64,000 nucleotides of DNA from Heligmosomoides polygyrus polygyrus (taxonomy: Eukaryota > Nematoda > Chromadorea > Rhabditida > Heligmosomidae). A program made the position numbers and the translations under genes. The notes under the pieces were generated by a model, which saw only the letters and a list, made by a program, of their open reading frames with translations, was not told the origin of the DNA and searched no databases. Shown piece after piece: positions 56,801 through 64,000 of this stretch (positions within the stretch are counted from its first letter, which is position 1; every line of letters begins with the position of its first letter). The DNA lies in the NCBI GenBank assembly GCA_947396885.1, contig OX377202.1, forward strand, positions 83,122,408 through 83,186,407, read 5' to 3'.

Positions 56801-57424
56801 CGTTGCGAGCGTACAAGACACCGGAACTCGTGAGGCCCCGATTCCACTGTAAGTACAAGGGTCCTCTACTCCTCGGGCTTTTCGATTTGGCAAAAAAGAA
56901 CCACATTTTTATACTAATTGAGTATTGGCAATTATTTCTATATATGACTCGCTCTCTCCGTTCAGACATACGCTTCAGACCTTTCCCTTCTCAGAGCACG
57001 AAAAATTCAAAAAAAATCGTTCCGGAATCGTTCCATTATTGTCCTTTACAAAACTTCGCTGTGCATTACCAACTCACTATTGAGTTGGTATTAGCTCTTT
57101 GGGGTTTTAAAGCTGTTTTTTGTTTGTTCTGGAAACGCAACATAGCTCTGGGAGGGCTCCCCTCGCCAGGCAGCCAAATACGACATCTTTTACGTAGCGC
57201 TGGTGTGTTCCACTACATTGGTGAACTAAGCTGGGCCAGATATAATGTAATTGGGCATTCATGTGCCTTGCTACCAGGGCACATAAACCCTTAATTCAAG
57301 GTGAGGCGCTCCAAGCTGCTTTGCGCGCTCGTGGCTTCAATTGGTCAAGGAAATAAACGCGGAGTTACTGATGTGTTCAGTTTTTAGGAGGTTGCGTGCC
57401 CCTACTATATCACTTATTTGGTTG

Positions 57425-57625
57425 TATCCAAATCGGATATCCGAAATCCGGCTCGGCCGAAAAAGGCGTTATCTGAATCATCCGAAGATCCGAGGTTTCT
57501 AAAATTGCCCCCATCTGAATCATCCGAAGATCTGGGGTTTTCGAAATTGCCCTCATCTGAATCATCCGAAGATCCGGGGTTTGAAAAAATGGCCTATCCG
57601 AATCATCCGATTATCCGGAAAATCG
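57425..57625 (+). repeat. ~42-bp satellite, locus 2
   Basis: Same unit and same flanks as 55040-55285 (GGATATCCGAAATCCGGCTC at the left, GATTATCCGGAAAATCGG at the right). Confidence 0.75.
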
Positions 57626-58139
57626 GTGTCGGATCCAATGTCTACTGCAAGCTAGTAGAAATGTCGCATGTAAGTTACACGAAGAGCCCTGCTAGTCATT
57701 CGCAAGCTGCTGCAAGTAGCACAAATGCCGCATGTAAGTTGCACGAAGACCCCTGTAAATCATAGGTAACCTCCGCTAATATAAATCTAGTTTAGATCTA
57801 AACTAACGGACTATAAGTGTATTCGTTCACATGGACCTTGGTCCTTTACCTTTTCTGAAAACGTAATAAACGATAATAAAATAAACAGTAGCATAACGAT
57901 TTCCAACGGCCAAATTTGGCTAAAAATAAAACTCGACCTTTGCTTTCTACTTAATTACACTGCGTGGTGCAAGTCTACAGTGGAAGCGAGGGTATATCTG
58001 GCCAGGCTAACATTCTCTCCTTATCCTCAAATGGCACCTTTTCCGACTTGCACTGCCTTATAGTAATGCCTTTCTCCCTCTTACAGTACGATGTCACACA
58101 TCAGGTTTTCACTAATCTCTACCATTAACCTTCACTTCC
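57626..58139. other. No gene recognised
   Basis: Contains GCAAGCTGCTGCAAGTAGCAC-type words that also occur near 54950 and 60480; otherwise featureless. Confidence 0.35.
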
Positions 58140-59590
58140 ATTTTTTTCGTAACGCTCTCGTCCAGCGGGTGTCTGCGAAGCGCATTACGTAGCCACTCCA
58201 TTCATTTTTCGACAACTTGGCCCACGCGACAGCGTCTCTGATCTTTGAACGTCGGCGAAGCTCGGAACTCTGGAGGCCTTCTCTCCTTCTCTCACTTGCG
58301 TGAATCGCGTTTCTTCGAGCATCGCCCTCTCGATTCCGCGCTGCTCGACGCTGATCGCGTGCTCATCCTGCTTTCGTATAGCCCAGATCTCTGAGGCGTA
58401 TGTCAGGGCAGGAATAGCAGTGCAGTCGAGTAGGTGGGCGCGGAGTCGGACGTTCTTCGTCTTCTTAACGACTTCTTCGACGCCATTGAAAGCTTCCCAA
58501 GCCACTCGTCTCCCCTTCCCAGCTCTGGCGCTAGGTCGTTGGCCTCGCGACCCAGGTACACGTAGCTGGAGCTGGAGAGTGCTCGTTCCGTTAAGCGAGA
58601 ATGGTGCATCAGAAACTTGTCCGTTTCTCATGAACATCGTCTTCGTAAGATTCAGCTGCAGTCCAACGTTCCCACATACACGATCGAAGTCGGCCAGCAT
58701 TCGCGCCGCCTGGCTGATGCTCGGTGTTATGAGCACGATGTCGTCAGCGAAGCGAGGATGATGTAGTTGCCGGCCGTCGACCTTCACTCCCATGTCTTCC
58801 CATTCTAGTTCGCGCATGACGTTTTCAAGAGTGGCGCTGAAGAGCTTCGGGGATATGGTATCCTTCTGCCGAACCCCTCTCTTCACGTCGATGACGACTT
58901 CGTTGCAGAATGGTGAGATCTTGGTCGTGAATCCACTGTACAGCTCTCGAAGGACTCTGATGTACTGAGTAGGAACCCCATGAGTGAGCAGGGCGTCGAT
59001 GACCGCTTCAGTTCCGACGGTGTCGAATGCCTTCTTCAGGTCGATGAACGTAAGGCACAGCGGCAGCTTGACACTCGTTGAGCTTCGTAATGGTGTTTAT
59101 GTAGTCGTTCGTGCTGAATCATCTCCGAAATCCTGTTTGTTCGCATGGCTATCCTTCGTCCAGCGTTCGACTGATCTTATTCAGGATGACTCGAGTGAAC
59201 AGCTTGTAAAATACGGGCAGCAGGCAGACCGGGCGATAGTTGCCAATGCCGTGCACGTCTCCCTTCTTGTACAGCAAGACGGTTCTGCTGGTCTTCCACT
59301 GAGATGGAACCTTGCACTCCGACAGGTAGCGTGTGAAGAGCCGCGCCAGAGTGTTGATGTGCGTTAGTGGGAGGTTCTTCAAGTGTTCGGGTCTGATCCT
59401 GTCGGGACTGGATGCTGTACATTTCTTCACCGACGAGATAGCGTGTAGGTTCTCGTAAGGGAGAACAGAGGGGACGACGCATCCATGGATGGTTTTGGTC
59501 GACTTGATGAACTCAGACTGCCTTTCACCTTGTTCGTTCCACTCCAAACCTGGGAATAAACATGGCGCTAGGTACGTTTCCAAACTAGCA
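58140..59590 (-). pseudogene. RTE-clade reverse transcriptase pseudogene
   Basis: In order on the minus strand: KKCTASSPDRIRPEHLKNLP, SQWKTSRTVLLYKKGDVHGI, NYRPVCLLPVFYKLFTRVIL, LTFIDLKKAFDTVGTEAVID, MKRGVRQKDTISPKLFSATL, HHPRFADDIVLITPSISQAA, then the RTE C-terminal region. Fingers, palm and the FADD site are intact in sequence, but the frame is broken at least three times (near 59110, 58890 and 58540) and the endonuclease domain is missing. A different subfamily from the fragments at 37.3 and 52.6 kb. Confidence 0.9.
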
Positions 59591-59926
59591 CCCTCTTCTC
59601 CTTTCTCAGAAATATTTCGTTTCTATTCGAAATCCTACTTAACCTAATAATACGTCGCTATAGCTATGTCTTCATTGGTTTATTTTTTATTTTTTTAAGA
59701 AAACAAGTGCATGAATAGGGTAGGCGAAGGTCAGCATGTTTTGGGTTCCCTGGATGTTATAAAAGAACGTAAGTATTCAACCCTCCCTAGACTTGGCTTC
59801 GTCGTGGTAATAGCTTCTCACCATCAATTGTAGCTGCCACCTATGTTATGGTTTACTCAAGAAGAACACCTTAACTACGTCGATCGGGGTAAGTCATAAA
59901 GAAATATAAAAATAAACGACATCCAC

Positions 59927-60155
59927 AAAAATCGACTATTTGACCAATATCGATACTTTGAAAACGAACTCCAGATTCGTGTTCAGCGACCTCGATTACT
60001 CCCATGGCTGAAGTTTCGGCCCGCTTGAATGACGTCCACAGAAAATCGATAATTTGATCAATATCGATTGATGACGATCGATATTTTAAAAACGAACCTC
60101 AGGTTCGCGTTCATTGGCCTCGATTACCCCAGGGCTGAAGTTTCGGGACGCTGTT
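59927..60155. repeat. Two ~115-bp tandem units
   Basis: AAATCGACTATTTGACCAATATCG at 59929 and AAATCGATAATTTGATCAATATCG at 60043 (each one longer word, partly quoted) start units that end in GGCTGAAGTTTCGG. Each contains one copy of the dispersed protein-like motif. Confidence 0.65.
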
Positions 60156-60584
60156 GAGCGCCACCAACCGTTGAGTATGGCCAGTACGCAGTGCGTGCCC
60201 CACCCCAGTTGTGACGGACGGAGGGACGGACGGAAACACACACACATACACATAGAAGACATAAGAAAGGTGACAGAAGCAAGGGCAGGCCAGTAGGTGA
60301 CTCGGCAGAGCAGCGTCGGCGGAGTTCCTCACAGGCAGCGTGAAAACGCGTGCGCAATGTTTCAAACCAATTAGGCGCGAAAGTTTCTTGGAAGTTTGCA
60401 CTGCAGCTAGTTGCGTGCAAGTTTAAAATTCCTGGATGCAACTTTGCAAGTTAGTTAACCGCGAGGGATAAGTCGCAAGTAACTTGAAGTCCAAGTCTAA
60501 AGGCGCATGTAACTTGTTTTGAAGCTCATAAGGCGCAAGTAACTTGTTCAAAATTTTCTGAGCAAGTCAACAAAACTTTCCACT

Positions 60585-61010
60585 CCTTCGGAGTCGGAGA
60601 ATTCGTGCCGAAGTTGCTTGTGAAGGATAAAACACTGAATTGTGCTTTTAGCACATCTGCCTAAGCTTGGAGCCTCTGGTAGAGAGGCTACATGTTGTTA
60701 CAGCATGCTATTTTGCAATCAAAACTCTTGCGCCAAGCGGGACTCGAACCCGCATCTCCTGATGTTACGTATGATGTTACGTGCAGTCAAGCGGCGCCGA
60801 TGGTGTAAGGCGAACATTGATGCTTGGGAAGTAGAAGATGCGGGTTCGAGTCCCGCCTGGAGCAAGAGTTCTGATCGCAACAAAACATCCTGTAACAACT
60901 GACTTGTGCATTTGCTGGCCACCAGAAGTAATTATAAAGGCCGAATACGCAATCAAATCCTCCTAGAGGACTAACGCCGTTCTTTCTTCTTGCCCTTAAT
61001 CCCACATTCA
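60585..61010. mobile_element. Rearranged SINE with inverted tRNA-like arms
   Basis: Pieces of SINE family 1 (60585-60640 and 60900-61010) flank an inverted pair of tRNA-like sequences. The + arm GATGCGGGTTCGAGTCCCGC (60838-60857) has a perfect T arm, and its inverse lies at about 60732-60755. The acceptor stem cannot form, so neither is a functional tRNA. Confidence 0.55.
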
Positions 61011-61167
61011 CTGTTTTGCACATGCTACAAGTCACTTTCAAAACAATAAATTGCTAGCATGGTTAGATTATTACAAAATCTTTTTTGACGGATTTTTGAC
61101 AGGAAAAAAATGAAAATTTAACTTCATGAGTGACGAAAGTGAAGGGAGGCAATCGCTTCTGTAACTA

Positions 61168-62068
61168 TAAGAGAGGGGCAAAAGTAATGAGACAAGTTGA
61201 AAAAATTCTTTATCTCCTTATAACTCAATTACATATCAACGATGCTGAGGAATGTGTATGCCATTAAAGTCAATGACTTGCTGCCATCGCTCAGCCAACT
61301 TCCTGATCCCATCCTTTCAGAACTGCTTGGGCTTGGTGTTGATCAACTGCTCGGTATGGTTGTCAATGACTGCTTGGGTTCTTGTGTCCCTTCCGACAAG
61401 GAAATCCCGCAGGCGCAGGAAGTGATGGTAGTCGCATGGAGAGATGTCCGGCGAATACGGTGGGTGAGACATGTGAACGTAGCCCAGCTGAGCAAGCTTA
61501 TCCCTGTTCACTTGTTCCCGATGGGGTGCGGCGTTATCGAAGAGGAGGAACTTCTTGACGCGCTGCGATTGAATAAAATCGAGTCGCAGGTCCTTCTCTT
61601 CTATTTCGTTCACCTTGGCCTTGCACACCATCTTCGTGCTTTTGGAAATCAGCTTCCAGTATGCCGGTCCATTTGCGCGGACCCAAAAGCTCTGAAGGTG
61701 CTTCTCGCCGTGAACATCTCGCCGAACGAAGGTCGGTAACGGGTCAACAGGTCACACCCAGACAGGCTGCTTGGCAGGGTTAATGTAGAAGACGTACTTC
61801 TCATCCTGCGTTAAGATTGAGTCCAGGCTGCTCGGGGTCGGGAATCGGGAGAGATTTGCGCGACACAGGTCGACTCGTCAGGCTGGGTTTCGTCATGAGA
61901 CAGACTGCGGTTTTGGCATGCTTCTGGAAAGGGCGGAAGTATTAACTTTCTAGGTGGCCTTCATTAGGTAGCATACAAACATACAAATACGATAAGCACG
62001 AAACCAGACTGCAGTCACAAGATATATGAACACGGCATGGAGAGTCTCATTACTTCCCCCCACCCTAA
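61168..62068 (-). mobile_element. Internally deleted mariner-like transposon (copy D)
   Basis: About 900 bp. Ends TAAGAGAGGGGCAAAAGTAATG and, inverted, TTAGGGTGGGGGGAAGTAATG. Same family and same internal deletion as copy A (1140-2064), including the shared non-transposase stretch with CTTTCCAGAAGCATGCC. More diverged ends than copy A. Confidence 0.82.
61317..61740 (-). pseudogene. Mariner transposase remnant (copy D)
   Basis: An uninterrupted 104-residue part: LLFDNAAPHREQV (second catalytic Asp kept, unlike copy A), [16 protein letters not shown] and the C-terminus to NTKPKQF. The upstream part with the first catalytic block is in another frame. Confidence 0.8.
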
Positions 62069-62083
62069 TTGTAGGAAAGGTAC

Positions 62084-62470
62084 ATAATAAGTGTGAAGAC
62101 GCTCTTGAATTTTGAGGTGTGAAGAGGTTGAGCATTGGGTGAACTGAACATGAAACTTGAAACATTTAAACCTGCTCCTCAAACTAGTTTTACCTGTTTG
62201 ATGGCTGTGCAGATACAGGTGACATCGTTAATCCGCTGATCACAATGCGTCGTTAGTCTTCGTGACTCACGGATGAATGGAACACCTGAAGGCGTGCAAC
62301 GATTTGGGGTCACTATTACGCGCTGTGATATGATCCAGGTATTCAAATACATTCACAGTGGAATGACCTGCCTTACTTTCACTTACTTCCTTCGTTGCAT
62401 TTTGGGTACGGCTCTCGACGTGGCCACGCCTTAGCTTGGTTTCGCTGTTTTTGCGGTTTGATCGACGCAT
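62084..62470 (-). CDS. Possible three-exon gene next to mariner copy D
   Basis: Exon 62470-62387 starts ATG and encodes a basic stretch (MRRSNRKNSETKLRRGHVES...) up to a GTAAGTG donor. Exon 62235-62194 (14 codons, RINDVTCICTAIKQ) lies between ATCAG and GTAAAA. Exon 62143-62084 (FTQCSTSSHLKIQERLHTYY) follows a 50-bp intron ending TTCATGTTCAG. All junctions are phase 0. The mariner ends 16 bp further on and may have disrupted the rest. Family unknown. Confidence 0.4.
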
Positions 62471-63297
62471 AATTTGTGTCGAATGTGAGTATCAACCCAG
62501 TTAAAAAGAGAGTGAACCGAACAGCCCTTAAACTAGAAAAACGCTCGAGAAATCAAGATAAAGTACCTTGAATGGTGCGCCAGTGGTTTTTTATTTAACT
62601 TGAAGGAGTTCCAGTTCAGCTAGGATTTGTCCCTCCAAAGTAGCGTCAACTTCACAAAGTCTAGCTCCAAATCATGGAGGGTGCGATCAATAGAGAGACA
62701 GTCCAAATGCCGAACATAACCGTAGTCCACCGAGGGACCAGTAGACGCAGCGAAGCAGAGAAAGGGTACGGGACAGCATCCGTCTCATTTAAAATGCGAG
62801 TTTGAGATAGGGTTTGTGCGCTCACGTTAGGTATACATCGAGAACACTTCACAGTCAGAGGCTTTAGGGGCAAATGAGTAAGTATCGTATCAAAGAATCT
62901 TCGTGCTAACCCAACAATTCTTTCTTTTGTGGTAATCCTAGAGCAGCAGAAGATCTAATTTTAAGCTTTTTCTTCTTGTCTACATATTCCTAGATCCTGA
63001 CATGAAGTGATCGGCTGGTTTCCTTGATGTATTGTGCCCCGTGGAATTGTCATGAAATAAGGTAGACACACCAGACAATATGGTGATGCAGTCGCCTTTG
63101 ACACCACCTCTGCAGACCACGCAATACAGTTGGTGCAAAAACGATCGTAGATTCGGTTGGAAAATTAGCTGTTGCTTCATATTACTTAGTGAGAGGTTTA
63201 CAAAGTGATCATGCTTTTTAGCCCCAATCTCTTCTAGCAGTTCCAAATAGAACTGGTTGTTTCACGGCCGACAAACAGCACTAAAAATGGAATTCTA
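62471..63297. other. No gene recognised
   Basis: A minus-strand frame near 62755-62640 (VDYGYVRHLDCLSIDRTLHD) has protein character but no acceptor in front of it, so it is not called. Confidence 0.3.
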
Positions 63298-64000
63298 TTA
63301 GGGTGTCCAGAAAGTATCTGCAGAAATACGGCAATTTTTTATCCACATTTTATTAATCAACCGAATAATTTCCATCAACATTGGCTACCCTCCTCCAACG
63401 TTCCACAAGACTTCGAATTCCTCTGGCGTAGAACACAGGCGACTTGTAGGCGAAAAAAGCTCGGAGGCCATTTTCGAGGTGGTCGCAATCTTCATTACGC
63501 TTCCATTCCAGATGATGCTGAAGTGATCGAAAAAGGTTTTAGTCACTTGGGGCTAGATCTGCGCTGCATTGTGGATGCGGCAGAACTTCCCATCCGATTC
63601 TAGAATTTTCTGAGAGGTCATCTTCGCTATGTGTGGGCGCGCGTTATCGGGCAGCAAGCGAACTTTGTCGAGCCTGGGCTGTTCCTTGCGCATCTTGTCG
63701 GCCAGCCTCTGCAGTTGGGTAGCGTAGACTTCGGCAGTGACAATCGTGCTGTCAGGCAGCAGCTCGAAATGGTAGATCCCCAAAACTCCCACCAAACGTT
63801 CAGCATGACTTTCCTCGCATGAATTTCACCTTTTACGAAAGATTTCGGCACTTCATCGCGTTGGCTCCACGCACGTGCACGAACGTGGTTGACGTAGAAG
63901 ACCCATTTTCCGTCTCCTGTGACGATGGTGTCCAGCCAGATGAAAGTGCGACTTCGTGAGAGCAGCTGAGTGTATATGTCCAGACGTCTTCGCCGGTTGT
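63298..64000 (-). mobile_element. Mariner transposon, cut by the window end (copy E)
   Basis: Starts TTAGGGTGTCCAGAAAGTATC after TA (63296-63297). The transposase is on the minus strand, so this is its 3' end; the other end lies beyond the window. Confidence 0.85.
63395..64000 (-). pseudogene. Mariner transposase (copy E), C-terminal half
   Basis: Reads IVTGDGKWVFYVNHVRARAW (first catalytic Asp present, Gly for Glu after it), KVMLNVWWEFWG, then with a frame change VGVLGIYHFELLPDSTIVTA, LLPDNARPHIA (second Asp), and DLAPSD followed by a stop in place of Tyr before NLFRSLQHHLEW. Inactive by frameshift and stop. Confidence 0.85.

Noticed and set aside
60791..60866. tRNA gene with perfect T arm
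   Set aside because: The acceptor stem does not pair and an inverted copy lies next to it, so it is SINE-derived.

Overview
The window is eukaryotic and reads as a strongylid (clade V, hookworm-like) nematode. The evidence is: short introns with T-rich ...TTTCAG acceptors, one start codon placed directly on a putative trans-splice acceptor, an astacin-EGF-CUB metalloprotease, several mariner families, RTE-type non-LTR fragments, tRNA-derived SINEs, and a BEL/Pao LTR element whose primer-binding site matches the 3' end of tRNA-Gly. The species call is inference. Most genes are split into exons of 50-200 bp, so exon chains were assembled by eye from splice sites, phase and protein character.

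Region by region. 0-9 kb: the 3' part of an astacin metalloprotease gene (nine exons, + strand) with a mariner, SINEs and a fold-back repeat in its introns. 9.5-19.8 kb: a complete, apparently young BEL/Pao endogenous-retrovirus-like element on the minus strand. It has 143-bp identical LTRs, a 5-bp target duplication, gag-protease, pol with an env-like C-terminus, and an extra promoter-equipped zinc-knuckle ORF next to the 3' LTR. It sits in a divergent ~168-bp satellite array. 20-28 kb: mostly non-coding, with two GC-rich blocks and weak exon candidates. 28-40 kb: a candidate + strand gene of six phase-compatible exons encoding a two-TM protein with a repeated Tyr-motif tail; its introns hold a tandem duplication, an SF1 helicase pseudogene and an RTE fragment. 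40-46 kb: two mariners, a SINE and a 1.4-kb imperfect palindrome. 46-50 kb: MITEs and tRNA-derived SINE pieces. 50.6-53.9 kb: a two-exon minus-strand gene for a secreted Gly/Pro/Asn-rich repeat protein, with an RTE fragment in its intron. 54-61 kb: SINEs, hairpins, a ~42-bp satellite at two places and an RTE reverse-transcriptase pseudogene. 61-64 kb: two more mariners and a possible three-exon gene.

The genes do not form a pathway. The window is best described as a repeat-dense chromosome arm carrying three or four host genes. The most interesting items are the accessory CCHC ORF of the BEL/Pao element, its unusual gag-pol junction, the two host genes invisible to an ATG-based ORF scan, and a dispersed protein-like motif recurring in unrelated repeats.
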